NCBI GenBank assembly: GCA_027574665.1
Contig: CM050649.1
Coordinates: forward strand, 66,368,150 to 66,432,149
Direction of reading: 5' to 3'
Length of the DNA: 64,000 bases
Origin: Rhynochetos jubatus
Taxonomy: Eukaryota; Chordata; Aves; Eurypygiformes; Rhynochetidae
The position numbers were made by a program, and so were the translations under genes. The notes under the pieces are model-generated. The model did not search any database, had not been told where the DNA came from, and saw only the letters and a program-made list of their open reading frames with translations. Positions within the stretch are counted from its first letter, which is position 1, and each line of letters opens with the position of its first letter. Shown here piece after piece: positions 33,512 through 45,402 of the stretch.

Positions 33512-35883
33512 CTAGTATCCATGTTTCTTGTAATATTTAGCTCGTGCAGCTACGTCATTGGAGTAGTCGTGGTGGGTGGTGCCAACGTCCATTCTGTCAT
33601 AGCTTCGGACATTCCCAGGACCAGTGTTGTAGGCAGATATCCCACCTGAAATGAAACACCCAAAGTCAGACAGACTTAGTAAAAATAAGGAATATTCCAG
33701 CCTGATGTGTTCTGCTTTTACTGGTTTTTCCATGCTTTCACTTATGGGGACTTCGGAAGGGGAGTGGGCAGTATTATCAGAGCTCCTCTGACTTAAGTGG
33801 GGCTCTGCAAACAGCTTACAGGTGTTCCTGGATCCACCAAAACTTCAGAAAGATACCTGAGGTTTTGTGTTCTCAGGTATTTGTAGCTTGGTAAAGTTGC
33901 ATCCTTCACCTGGCCGGGCACAAGCCCTTCATTTACACTGGGCTTGTTAATATTTTATCATATCATATCATATCATATCATATCATATCATATCATATCA
34001 TATATCATATCATATCATATCCAACATCCCTGTAACTTCTCCCTCATCCTTGAAAATTACTGCTCTTAAAAGAGTTAAAACACACTCATACATTGCATTA
34101 TCTTTGTCCCACAGTGGCGTCTATGCTACTCCATGTGCCGTGTTGGAAAGCAGAGCTGTCTGAGGTGGGTGTGAAACGAGCCCGCCTTGGCACCCCAGCA
34201 GTCCAAGGGGGTTGCAGGGTGCAGCCTGCTTTGGAGCAGGCAGCTTTTCCACATTGTGCAGCACAGTTTTGCAACTCCCTGAGAGCAGACACTTCGTCTC
34301 CTTTGTCAACAGAGATACAGAGGGAACCGCTGGCCTCATGCAAGTAAACTGCAGAGCTATTTGTTAACCTGAATGGCTGAGGAGACTCATGGTCAGATAA
34401 AGAAAGCCCAGCTGTTACACAGACTCGATTTCAGGTGTATAAATATCTGCTGCGCGGTGCTGGAAACTCAGCAAGGCTGCCATACTGGGAAAAGGCAGAA
34501 ACTACACAGAATTGACAAAGCTTGTCTTTTCATGGTGAAATAAAAAAAATGGGGTGGAAAGTTAAAAGAGACAGCCTGTTGGAAACACGGTTATTGAGGA
34601 ACACAGGAACTAACCAGTATGTTCTCATCCTAAAACTTTTCTTCTCTACTGGACAAAACCTGTGGCCTGTACTGTGGCCTGTACTTTACCTTTCAGCTGT
34701 TGATCCTTTGTCCAGTGTGGAAACTTCCTCTGTATTGTTTTTATCATCGAGACAAGTATTTCTGTGCCCTGGTTAAGATGAGCTTCACTGTTCCATTTTC
34801 CCACAGGTTTATGTGAGTTTTTGTCAACCTAGAAATATCAAAACAACACAAAGGAAGTAATTTCCCTGCTATAATGGATTATATGTTTAGGAGGCTTTTA
34901 TTTATATGCTATTTATTTATCTATCAGGTTTTAGTGGAGTATCAGCAAATACCTGCATTAAACCAAACCCGTTTCCATTGTCACCCCAGCCATGCCTCAG
35001 TGCTTTGCCGGCATGAGATTCCCGGGAGATGATGCCAGCGATCAGGGCTGGTTCGACACAGTGTCTTTCGCCAACTCTCTTAATGAGTGTTTTATATTGA
35101 TCCATAGCTCTTAGGTCCCCTTCAGCGATCTTTTCTGAAGCCCTAGTTCCTGTAATTAAGATCAAAAGTAAAGGTATTTGCTTAATAGCTTTTAAAACTC
35201 AGAATTGTCTCTCACCTCTCTCCTTCTAATACACACAGAATAACATCAAAACTTTGTTTGCCTTGCCTCTGGGAGGAGCTAGATGACCACCTACTGGGAT
35301 ATTATGCAGACAGTAGCTAGTGAGTATTCAGCACTTTGGAAATATGAAGGATTTGGGATTATTGTGCCATGGAGACATGGAGCAATCTGACAGAAGAAGG
35401 ATACTCACCGCAGTAGGGTAAACGCTCTGGCTTTGCAGTTTGGCATGAAGCCCCAGGGGTTTGAATTCTGCTCACACTGCCATAGCAATCCGTGCGGCCC
35501 TGGGAGACACCTGCAGAGGTGACACAAAAAGGCTCAAGCGGTAAAAACCTTCTGTCACTGCAAGTAAAAGCCCAGGGGAGGCTGCACCCCAGCGAGGACG
35601 GGCTGTGAGGCGCGGGACTGCCTCTTCCCTCCTTGTGATGGAGAGGAGGCGAGGTCCTGCCTTACACCCTTCACCTTGAGCCCACCCTTCCCTCAGAAGC
35701 CACTCCTCCCTCTGCAGGACTCGCACACAACTCCGATGATAGAGTTGAATGGCAACTGAGATTTTGGGGGGGAAGGGAGGTGAGGAGGTGCATCAATGCC
35801 TTCTGCTTCCCAGCCCCGGGGACTGGGAGGCCAGACTCACCCAGGAGGGCGGTGAGGCCCAGCAGCGCGAGCATCGGGTGCAT
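33512..35883 (-). CDS. LYG2: Lysozyme g B, secreted egg-white type
   Basis: Coding exons in transcript order are 35883-35841, 35510-35409, 35149-34953, 34828-34690 and 33645-33512. They total 615 nt and 204 residues. It hydrolyses the beta-1,4 bonds of peptidoglycan outside the cell. The signal peptide is [15 protein letters not shown] followed by VSQG; the predicted mature protein begins [10 protein letters not shown], as in avian egg-white g lysozymes. All four disulfide cysteines are present (CYGS, GASCQT, PYCG, RHCVEP). The catalytic Glu in IISRESHAG, Asp in [13 protein letters not shown] and Asp of the following VDK are intact. Exon sizes and phases match genes A and C. The position homologous to a more upstream start used in some birds reads GTG, so translation should begin at 35883. 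The LYG2 symbol follows avian usage and synteny. Confidence 0.93.
33955..34021 (+). repeat. (TATCA)n microsatellite in an intron of lysozyme B
   Basis: About 13 units of the pentamer TATCA, with a single 2-bp interruption (tatatca) near 34000. It lies in the last intron of gene B. Confidence 0.95.
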
Positions 35884-36647
35884 GGGGCGGTTCTTCCTGA
35901 GCACGCAGAACAGCCTGAAAATCAATCAATCAGCAGCATCAGCACGCATGAAGACACGGATATATCTCACAGCTTGCTGAACAAGCGCAAAGAAATGCTT
36001 TCTGAGCTCATGGCGTGTTTCTCTTGGTTGGGTAGGCAAATGGAGTTGTGTCTCTTTTTATGAGAGACCACAGTGGTAGCTCTCCTGCTCCGGCACAAAC
36101 CGCACTGCAGCTCTTCTCAACAGACTTGTGACCTCTCAATGGTGTTTCAAACCCACACCTTCTGTCACATCTTGGTAACTTCCTCCAAATCTCGAACCCC
36201 AATATTTAATTCAGAAAAATTAAAATTAGTAATGTTTAGTGCCCTGTGCTGCTGCACTCCCACCATGAACGCCCTTCTTCTATACACAAACTGCCTTCAC
36301 CACACCCAGACAGCTTCGCCTGAGTCTCCCAAGACTTTCTTTATACTCAGGAATTGGCATTTTCATGATACAAGCTGTCTAAATCATCGTGGCTATCTAC
36401 TTCAGGGGGACTTGTACTCCGGAAGCACCTATTCCCCTCACTGGCTGTGAAGGGAACCTGGGGAGACAGCCTCACATACAGATGAGAGCCATCTAAATTC
36501 AGATGAGCTAAATCCAGAACTGCAAGCCAAATCTCCGTATCCTTATTCAAGCAGAAATTCTCACGCAGCAAAGAGCTGCAGCCCTTGCGCCACCAAGGAT
36601 TTTGCTGAAGGGAATGCGAAGAGCACCCGCCCTGAGCAGTACCTTAC

Positions 36648-36715
36648 CTACTTGTCCTCAGCTCAGCTTCTGGCAGAGGACTGAGGTCTGGGGGAGTTAA
36701 ATATATAGGGAAAGC
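36648..36715 (-). promoter_or_regulatory. LYG2: TATA promoter and noncoding first exon of lysozyme B
   Basis: The minus strand reads CCCTATATATTTAA (36697-36710), a strong TATA box. About 30 bp further a short exon ends in ACAAGTAG|GTAAGG, with its last base at 36648. A matching acceptor (attgattttcag) precedes the signal-peptide exon at about 35916. The first exon is noncoding and only about 25-35 nt long. Confidence 0.7.
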
Positions 36716-38635
36716 TGCCGTCTGTTCGGTGGTAATCCAACACTGTGATGAAATGTATTGGGCTGTGGCTTTGTGAGACTTTACAGCACTTTTTTCTCAT
36801 GTAAACAGGATCTGTTACACTATAGCCATTGTCAGCGTGGCAAGTATGTTCTTGGGAGGGGCATTTCCCAGATTTCCAAAGGAAAAAAAATCACCCTGTT
36901 TTTCTTTGAGTGTCTCTCCACCTACCTCTTATATTTCACACCCTGTTCCGGGAGGGAACCGTGACGAGGGACAAGCTAAAGGTGTTTGCCCCATTCCCAT
37001 CTTGGCATCTTGGGCTGTGTCCCTACGGCTCAAGAAAAGAGGGCTGGGAATGACCCTTAAATACATGGCATGGAAGGGCTTGCAGCTCTACTGCCTGGGC
37101 TAGAACTTTCCTGAGAGACTGGCCATGTCCACACTGGTGGCCCATCTTCCCCTGCCTGGGGGGTGCTCCCGTGACAGCATGCTCTGCTGATATCATTTGT
37201 CAGCAGAAAAAAATAATGATGCCTTCCCATTTCCACTTTTAATTCTTTTTCATAACAGCTTTTAACGAGCCCAGTGCATCTCTGAAATGATTCAGACAAC
37301 CGTGTGCAGGTTTCTGGACTGTGCCTGCCTGCGAGTCGAGGAACTACAATGAGACAGGTGTTCCCAGTCACTGAAACTGTGTTTGCCACCTGGGAACAAA
37401 CACCAGTGCTAAGAATACCGGTGTCACCTTAGCGAGGGGTTATTTGCCTGCCGTTGCCCAACTTGCCTCCCTCCACCAAGCTCCTTGCCTGCCCTTGAGC
37501 AACCTCTCCCTCTCTCCGCTCCCGAGCCACGTTTCTGCACACTCACAACCCTTTCCCCACCACTTGACATGCCAAAAATACCACCGGGGGGGGGGGGGGG
37601 GGAAGTATTGCCTGCTGTGGGTGGGGGAGTCTGGTTGGTATCTTTGTAGGCTGCGGTCAGTCTCCAAAGGGTGCATGGGAGATGGAAAGCAAAGTGCAGG
37701 AGGGCTTGTTGGGCACAGCTTTGTTTGTTAGTGGTGGGACTGACTTGTTCTGCCGATGCCCTTCTTTGCCAGCCCCTGTTCCCTTCGATGGTGTGGGTGC
37801 ACGGGGTCTTGTCCCACCTCCGACAGCGGCTTCACAAGATGGATCTGTTGCACAAGGCTGGCTGTGATGAAAAGAGCGGCATGCTGCTCCCCCAGGTTTA
37901 CCTTCATTATTTAATACCTGGCAGAGGAGTGCCTCATAAACCTGGCGTATTTGCTCAAGAAGATTGATATTTTAACATTATTTCTTGAAAGCCCCATGGG
38001 AGAAAAAGCTGATAATGAAGAGTGGAGTGGAGATTTCCCCCCACTTTTAGCCGGAGAAAGGCAAATAACACTGTGTCAGTTATTAACCGCTTGCTGTGCT
38101 CACTGGAGTAGGTGAAACCCTCTGTGGCCTCTCTCTGTCTTCTCCAAGGATCCCCTCATGCCCCACGGCTTCACTTGTCCCGCAGGGCTTGTGCTGATGT
38201 GATGGGACTTCAATGCTGGCTTCTCCAGCCACTCTCCTCTCCTCTGTCCCCGCAGTTTATGCTCCCCAGTAGTCTCCAGTTGCTGGAATGAGGTGGCCCA
38301 AAACAACCTTCTTAAAATGTTCCTTCTTTTTCTCTAAAAGCAAAGCCCAGCTTTGTGGCGAGAAGGGCTATGGCTGCCAAAGTACCACTTAATTTGCTAG
38401 GTGAGCTGTTTCAGGCCGGGCGCACCATGCTTGGGGTGTTGGCATCATTGTTTTGCTGACCCTCCCTTGCCCAGCCCTTGAACAACTGATGCCTCAATCA
38501 TGTTTGTGCTCCCAGAGCCAACGCAGGAAGCTCCTCTGTGTGGCAAGCTGTGCAGCATCTGTGTGAACATCCTTCCCCATGTGTGCCGAGAAGATTACAT
38601 CTAAATTTTCCATTCTCCACCTCTGGCTGCATCTT
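36716..38635. other. Intergenic DNA upstream of lysozyme B
   Basis: No gene recognised. A run of 17 Gs is at 37586-37602. Confidence 0.5.
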
Positions 38636-39605
38636 CACAGAGCCACAGAAACACAGTGACCAAGGCTGGAGAGGACCTTGGGAGGTCTCTTGTCCAACCC
38701 CTTGCTCAAAGCAGTACCAACTTTGAAGCTAGATCAGGTTTCTCAGGGCCTTGCGCGGTCAAGTTTTGAACACCTCTGAGTATGGACATCACCCAGCCTC
38801 TCTGTGCAACCTGGTACAGTGCTTAACCACCTACCATTTTGGGGGAAAAACTTCTTTTATCAAGGCCAAACTGGCCTTGTTGCAACATGTGACAGTTGCC
38901 TCTGACCTTCTTGCTGTGCACCTCTGAGAGAAGTATGACTCCATCTTCTCCATAAGCTCAACAGAGTTGTCTGGAAATGTCTCCCAAAAAGCCTTGTCTT
39001 CTCCAGGTTGGGCAGACCCATTTCCCTCAGCTTGTGCTTGTATAACTTCTGCTCCAGCTTGGTGGCCTGCACTGGCCTACAGCACGTCAGGGTCTGTTTT
39101 ATACTGGGGACCCCAAAACTCAGCACAAGTGCCAAGCAGGTGGGAGGGATCACTTCCCTGGACCTGCTGGTGATGCTTCTCCTAACACAGCCCAGAAGGT
39201 TGTTGGCTGCTTTTGCTGCAAGGTTGCATTGCCCGCTCGTGGTCAACTTCCTGTCCACCAGGACCCCCAGGGCTCTCCATGCAGAGCTGCTGTCAAACGT
39301 GCTGGTCTCCAGCATGTACTGGTGCCAGGGACTTTCCTGCTCGAGGGCTGGGACTTGGCAGAGCCTGTAGTTGAATTTTACAAGATTCCTGTCCAGCCTG
39401 TCCACATTCCTCTGACCAGCAGTCCTGACCCACCAAGCCCCTGTGAGCTTGCTGGGAGTGCTCTCTGTCCCACGGTGGTACTGAGGACACTGAATACTGC
39501 TAGCTGCAGGATCTGTCCCCAAGTACCTGGCCACCAGCAAGACTTTGAGCTGTTGGCCATCAAACTATGGCCACAGCCACCCAGCTCAGCCTCTGTATAG
39601 AGCAA
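38636..39605 (-). mobile_element. CR1 LINE, about 970 bp, older subfamily
   Basis: Reverse-oriented CR1 from the tail region (cagagccacagaaacacag, then ccaaggctggagaggacctt) through 'ttgtcttctccaggttggg' and 'gcagagctgctgtcaaacg'. On the minus strand a frame reads LVDRKLTTSGQCNLAAKAAN and then LGCVRRSITSRS, CR1 reverse-transcriptase C-terminus. It is clearly diverged from the young copies. Confidence 0.85.
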
Positions 39606-39947
39606 CCTGACAGCCCTGCTACTGAAATAGCTGGGGCAAGTGGTAAGTGCGTGACACCTACCTATAGTACATACAGCAAAGGCCGCGATGATCCACATAA
39701 TAAATAGTATTCACGAACAATTCTTCATTGATCATAGCAGTCACGTGGGAGAGAAAATTATGGTTTGCCCAGAAACTGGACTGCAGGGCATTGGATCATA
39801 CCTGGTACCTGCTACTCTGCTCTTCTCTCCTGTGTCTAGCCAGAGGGAAGGACAGCCTCCGGCAATTAAATGCTGCAGGGCAGACATCTGTGGGATAATC
39901 TGGTCCCCTATATGGCCCTTGTGCCTCAGGCATGCAGCCGTGTCTTA

Positions 39948-40098
39948 TCACAGAATCACAGACTGGTTTGGGTTGGAAGGAACCTGAAAGACCATCCAGT
40001 TCCAACCCCCCTGCCATGGGCAGGGACACCCTCCACTAGACCAGGTTGCTCAAAGCCCCATACAGCCTGGCCTGGAACACTGCCAGGGAGGGCCCATC
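39948..40098 (-). mobile_element. CR1 LINE 3'-end fragment
   Basis: Reverse CR1 tail (atcacagaatcacagactgg), 'ccatgggcagggacaccctc' and 'gaacactgccaggga', then truncated. Confidence 0.92.
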
Positions 40099-40732
40099 TT
40101 GTTAGAGATTGTCCCTGTTTTGAAGGAAAAGGTACAAAGAAAAAAAAAAGCTGCCTGTATTTTTATTATTATGACAGGAATCTGTATTCCTGCTTTCTGT
40201 AACTGTCTACATGTGCAAACCCCTCCTGAACTTTGTCAGTTCCTTGACCTGAATCAACTGAGGTGTGGCTGAATAGGCAGGGAATCCATAAAATAAAACC
40301 TGATTTGAAAGGTCAGAAATGTGACCTGCTTTGCAACAAGAAACCTTTCCAATCCTTGGACTTGAAGTGTTTCTGGAAGGCCAAGGGCTGCAGCTAGGCA
40401 GCTCGTGGGGTGAAGGCTCCAGGGAGTCTCACATCAGCTGTGTCCTCACTGTGTGGGTTTTTTCATGCTCTTGAACACTTCTCCTCTACTGCTAATTAGC
40501 TTAATAAGGGTAGGATAAGAAATGAGTGATCTTAGTTGTTCCTTCAGGGAAGAAACTAGGCTGACATAAGCTTCCCAAAGCAATTAAGCCCATTTAAGCT
40601 ATGGGAGGTAACCCAGCCCATGACAGGGAGGTGGGATGCTGTAGGTGCCGACAGCTCCTGCACTGGCAGCAGGTGCCTTGTCCCAGGGCTGCACCGTGTC
40701 CTCGTGGGGAAATACAGGGGCTTGTAGATGGC
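40099..40732. other. Intergenic DNA, no gene seen
   Basis: Nothing recognised between the CR1 fragment and the LTR. Confidence 0.5.
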
Positions 40733-41690
40733 TGTGCTGGGTTTGTGTGGCAGAGTTTTGGTAGTGGGGCAGAGGATACAGGGGTGGCTCCTGTGAGAAA
40801 CTGCTAGAAGCTTCACCAGCTCCAGGTTGGACCTGACTCTGGCCAAGGCTGAGCCAATTAGCGCCCCTGTGATAAACGTATTTAGGAGGGGAAAACAAAG
40901 AGAACCTGCAGAGTAGAGGGATGTGGGAGAGTTAAGACAGATACTGAGGTCAGTGCAGAAAGGTGGGGAGGAAGTGGGCCGGAGCAGAGGTTCCCCTGCA
41001 GCCTGTGGTGAGAGGGCAGGCTGTGCCCTGCAGCCATGGAGGGTTGCAGGGGAGCAGAGACCCCCCTGCAGCACAGGGAGGGCCCCACACAGGAGCAGGT
41101 GACTGCTCCCAAAGAGCCCGTGACTCTGTGGGAAGGCCGCGCTGGAGCAGGCTGCTCTTGAAGGACTGCACCTCACGGAAGGGACCCATGCTGAAGAAGT
41201 TGGGAAGAACTGCAGCCTGTGGGAAGGACTCACGTTGGGAAAGCTCATGGAGGACTGCAAACCGTGGGAGGGACCCCAGACTGGAGCAGGGGCAGAGTGT
41301 GAGGAGTCCTGCCCTGAGAAGGAAGGAGCGGCAGAGTGATGAACTGACCGAGCCCCCATTCCCTGTCCCCCTGCACTGCTGGGCGAGAGGAGATAGAGAA
41401 ATGGGGAGCAAAGCTGAGCCCAGGAAGAAGGGAGGGGTGGGGGGAAGGTGTTTTTAAAATCCTGTTTTATTTCTCATTATCCTACTCTGATTTGATTGAT
41501 AACAAATTAAATTGATTTTTCTTCTCCAAGTTGAGTCTGGTTTGCCCGTGACCATAACCGGGGAGTGATCCCTCCCTGTCCTTGTCTCAACCCATGAGCC
41601 TTTCCTGATATTTTCTCCTCCCCCTCCCACTGGCGGGGAGTGAGTTAGCGGTTGCGTGGTGCTCAGTTGTTGGCCAGGGTTAAGCCACAA
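40733..41690 (+). mobile_element. Full-length solo ERV LTR, about 960 bp
   Basis: It starts TGTGCTGGGTTTGTGTGGCAG and ends 'gccagggttaagccacaa'. It carries a TATA-like 'cgtatttagg', a central series of related units around '..actggagcaggggcag..', and the 'ctactctgatttgattgataac' region before the 3' end. This is the complete version of the family truncated at 4801-5325. I could not find a clean target-site duplication. Confidence 0.85.
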
Positions 41691-41880
41691 TAATGCTTGA
41701 GGCATGTGAGGAACCAGAGAAACTTCATACGCAAGAGGAGCTGGTAGGCTGCACCTGAGCTGTAACACAGGCAGGCTGTGGCACTGGAAATAAGAGCTTG
41801 TAGGGGAGCATTTCCACTAGAAGCAGGGGAGAGTTGACAGATGCAGAGGACTACCCGATTTGGACTGACGTTGTGAGGGA

Positions 41881-42045
41881 CAGAAAGGTTTAATGTGTGC
41901 TGATGTCCCAAGCATTGTGGCAAGAAACAGTTACGATCTGCAATGTCTCAAACATTGTGGTGGGATTCGGTTACAGTCTGCCTAGCAATAAGAAACCACA
42001 AGTGAAAAGGTGGTTAGCATGGAATGTGGAGAGCATGCCTTCTGC
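41881..42045 (+). mobile_element. ERV LTR fragment (U3 only), related to 44713-45402
   Basis: It matches the start of the LTR at 44713. It has two tandem copies of an approximately 38-bp unit containing 'atgtc[tc]caa[ag]cattgtgg' followed by 'tctgcctagcaataagaaacc'. The match ends where CR1 sequence begins. Confidence 0.75.
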
Positions 42046-42049
42046 AACT

Positions 42050-42780
42050 CGAGTGGAATGGCTTGCGCCCTTGCCGGTGAAGACTGAGGCATAAAAAATC
42101 ATTAGGCATTTCTGCCTTCTCTGTATCCTGGGAAACCAGCTCTCCTGTTTCCTTTCATAGAGGGCCCACATTTTCCCTGATCTTCCTTTTATCCCCTGTG
42201 TACCTATAGAAGCCCTTCATGTTGGCCTTGATGTCTCTGTCCAGGTTTAATTCTGTCAGGGCTGTAGCTTTCCTAACCTGACCCCTGACTTGTCAGACAA
42301 CATCCCTGTAATCCTCCCAGGCTACGTCTCCCTGCTTCCACCCTCTGTAGGCTTCCTTTTTGCACCTCAGTTTGTCCAGGAGGTGCTTGTTTATCCACGC
42401 AGGCCTTCTGGTGCTTTTACCTGACTTCCTCTTCACTGGGATGCATCGCTCCTGAGCTTGGAGGAGAAGGTCCTTGAATATTTGCCAGCTTTCTTGGGCC
42501 CCTCTTCCCTCCAGGGCTTCATCCCATGGAACCTTGCAAGCAGTTCCCTGGAGAGGTAAAGTCTCCTCTCCTGAAGTCCAGGGTAGTGAGTTTGCTGCGC
42601 TCCCTACTTGCCTCTATAAGGATCTCAAATGCCACTGTTTCGTGGCTGCTGCAGCCAAGACTGCCCTCGAGTGTGACATTCCCCATCAGCCCCTCCCTCT
42701 TGGTGAGAACAAGGTCCAGTATGGCACCGCTCCTCGTCGGCTCCTCGTATTTGTATTCTTTGTTTGATTTTGTTAGGAAC
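42050..42780 (-). mobile_element. CR1 LINE internal fragment (endonuclease/RT linker)
   Basis: The minus-strand frame at 42519-42782 includes AILDLVLTKREGLMGNVTLE and GSLGCSSHETVAFEIL, the region joining CR1 endonuclease and reverse transcriptase. The adjacent sequence 'agcccttcatgttggccttg' is also CR1 ORF2. Frames are broken and the 3' end is missing. Confidence 0.88.
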
Positions 42781-42867
42781 ATTTTTGTATTATACTAAGG
42801 AAAGATGGATTGAAAAACCTGTTTATTCTCTGTCACTGGGATAGTGGGATCATGGGGTGAACCCCCA

Positions 42868-43130
42868 ATCACAGAATCGTAAAATGGTTTGGGTTGGAAG
42901 GGACCTTAAAGACCATCCAGTTCCAACCCCCCTGCCATGGGCAGGGACACCCTCCACTAGACCAGGTTGCTCAGAGCCTCATCCAGCCTGGCCTGGAACA
43001 CTGCCAGGGATGGGGCACCCACAGCTTCTCTGGGCAACCTGTGCCAGTGCCTCACCACCCTCTCCAGGAAGAATTTCTTCCTGATGTCCAAATCCCCCCG
43101 CTTTCAATTCAGGCCAATCCAGCTTGGGAG
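42868..43130 (-). mobile_element. CR1 LINE 3'-end fragment
   Basis: A second reverse CR1 piece, from the tail (atcacagaatcgtaaaatgg) to 'gaagaatttcttcctgatgtcc'. It is well preserved and is separate from the internal fragment on its left. Confidence 0.92.
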
Positions 43131-43199
43131 TTGATACAAAATTTGTGGAATCAAACTTGTTATTGATCTTTAAACTAAGGTTCTGATATGGAAACAAAT

Positions 43200-44690
43200 A
43201 ATGTCACTTCTGTTTCTTGTACCACAGTACTTTGATGAGATTCCCCCTCTAAAAGTGGTTATTTTAAACACGATTATAACATGTGTTAGGACAAAGATTG
43301 GTGTATACAAATCCCTGACAAACCAGGGGAAATTCACCCCGTGAACCACACTAGATATGAATGTGCCTGGTCTTTGAAATGACTATTTAACCACAACGGT
43401 CCTTTGCCTTCTACTCCTGACCTCCTTGGTGGGACCCCCGTTCAGTGGAAGGTTAATGTTGAAATCTGTACGCATAAACAAGCTACACTTCCAAATGGGA
43501 TAACCCTATGTTGGGGCAGTCAACGATGTAGGACTGCCACTCAGGATGTGATTGATTGATAGAAAAATCCCAGTTGAACTGTTCCTGAGTACTAAATTGC
43601 TCTACAGCAACAGGTGACCTGCTTGAAGTTTGGTATATTCCAGAACTGAGACCGATCATTTGTGACACATGTACTTGCTGGGGTTTTACCAATTATGGTT
43701 ATCGGAATTGGGATGGAAGTTGTAACGGCTCCTTTAAAGATTCTGAAATGGCACTCTCCTGTGGTATTCCAATCATGCGTGGCCCAGAGCGATGGAAGGT
43801 CTGGAGCTCTGATCATAGAAAGCAACAGGAGATACCTCAAGATGACCCATTTGATTGTTTCCAGGCAAGGTATTCTGCCCCATAAGGGACGGTATAGGCA
43901 TGTTCCAATGGAAAGTTGTATTCACAGTTAAATATATATAAAATGTTCCATTGGTTTCCCCTCCATGTGTCCTACTAGAGTATTCAGTTTCTCAGTGCCT
44001 CAGCAAAACAGAAGGCGCCAAGAAAGTGATGGACCCAAGGCGCAGCCCAAGTGAGTGGTGCATGGAGTCCGAGTACCCAATTGTTATACACGGGGCATGA
44101 CAACATCTCTGATGTTAGAAAATGTATTTACCCCATACATGACCCTCAAAAGGCACCAATTTGCCTTAGAAAATTTGACCTGGCAAGTACACGTCCTAAG
44201 CAATTGGACCAATCATGTTTTCAGTGTAATGAATTTACAGATCCAACAAGTATCTAAAATGACTAAAACCCAACCATTTTTGGATATGTTAGCGTTAAAA
44301 GAGCAAGGGGTGTGTGGAATGTTAAATCTGACCAACGAAGAATGCTGTCTCATCATATACAACGCAACTACCACCTTAGAAGAAGCGTGAGAGAGGATGA
44401 GAGAGGTGTCAAAACAGACCGGAGATCTTTTCCAGGCAATGCAACCAAAGGAGTAGTTTCAAGGCTGGAGCCCTAAATCTTGGTTCACCTCTCTCCTGAA
44501 TTCACTGGGACTTACAGAGTGGGGCAAATAGCTTTTAAACACTGTTATAATATTAGGTGCTGGATTTTTGTTCTTGATGATTTGCCTTGGTCTTGTAAAA
44601 TGTATAATTTCACAACTTTCATCTTCTCTGTCCTCTCTTTGTTATGTGAGAATCGCCACTCTGGACAGAGATTATACAGACACTATTTGA
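43200..44690 (+). pseudogene. Decayed endogenous retrovirus env segment
   Basis: The segment lies immediately 5' of an LTR. About 43390-43990 holds a cysteine-rich, surface-subunit-like region with broken frames. From 44055 one frame reads through a transmembrane-subunit-like region with LDMLALKEQGVCGMLNL followed by a Cys-Cys pair. In the same frame, stop codons at 44388, 44454 and 44529 interrupt it. A hydrophobic membrane span lies at about 44541-44610, and the frame ends at 44688. The position 5' of an LTR and the order of cysteine motif, then membrane span, support env. It cannot encode a whole protein. No gag or pol was found nearby. Confidence 0.7.
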
Positions 44691-44712
44691 GCCACAGGGT
44701 GGTGTGGGAGAC

Positions 44713-45402
44713 TGAAAGGGTTAATGGGTGTTGATGTCTCAAACATTGTGGCGGGAAGCAGTTAAGGCCTGTGATGTCTCAAACATTGTGGCAGGAAACG
44801 GTTACGGCCTGCCTAGCAATAAGAAACCACAAAGGAAAAGCTGGTTGCCGTGGAACGCGGAGGACATGTTGAGGGATACACGGTTCGTGTTCTGATCACC
44901 ATACATGATCAGGGGTCATACAGAGTTAATTTAAGGAAGGGGCTCCTGACCACCCAAAAGACCCCTCATGACCACCCACCCCAATGATGCCTGCGCAGGA
45001 GGCCAAGGATATTTGGGAACAAGAACCCTGTAAGTCTTCGAGGGGCATGACTGGCACCTTCGAGAGACAGAAACTAGACTATGAAAGACACAAACCCAAG
45101 GAGCCAGGCATACAACATCACTGGAGGATTGCCACCGTGTCATCATCATTGTGTGATCCGAGGGTGGTGACACCTCTCTCTCTCTCTCTCTCTTTCTTTT
45201 CCCTCTTTCTTCTCCTTCCTCTTCTTTCTATAACTGTTTCAATAAGAGGCCACACTACATACCATTACGCTTTCCAAGTTCAGGTTGCTTCTGCCATAAA
45301 TAAAATGCCTAACCCGATCATTTGGGGTCATTTCACTATAATTTAGCCCAAGGGAATTGTAACCACTACGGTCCCCTGGGTTATCCAGTTTGGGTTCTAA
45401 CA
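44713..45402 (+). mobile_element. ERV 3' LTR
   Basis: It follows the env relic and a purine-rich 'ggtggtgtgggagac'. It starts TGAAAGGGTTAATGG. The U3 has two tandem units built on 'atgtctcaaacattgtggc', and AATAAA is at 45299-45304. The right end near 45402 (gggttctaaca) is a guess; no second intact LTR is available to fix it. Confidence 0.7.
45168..45233 (+). repeat. (TC)n-rich pyrimidine tract within the LTR
   Basis: A perfect CT run followed by mixed C/T up to 'cttctttctataac'. It lies between U3 and the poly(A) signal of the LTR. Confidence 0.9.
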
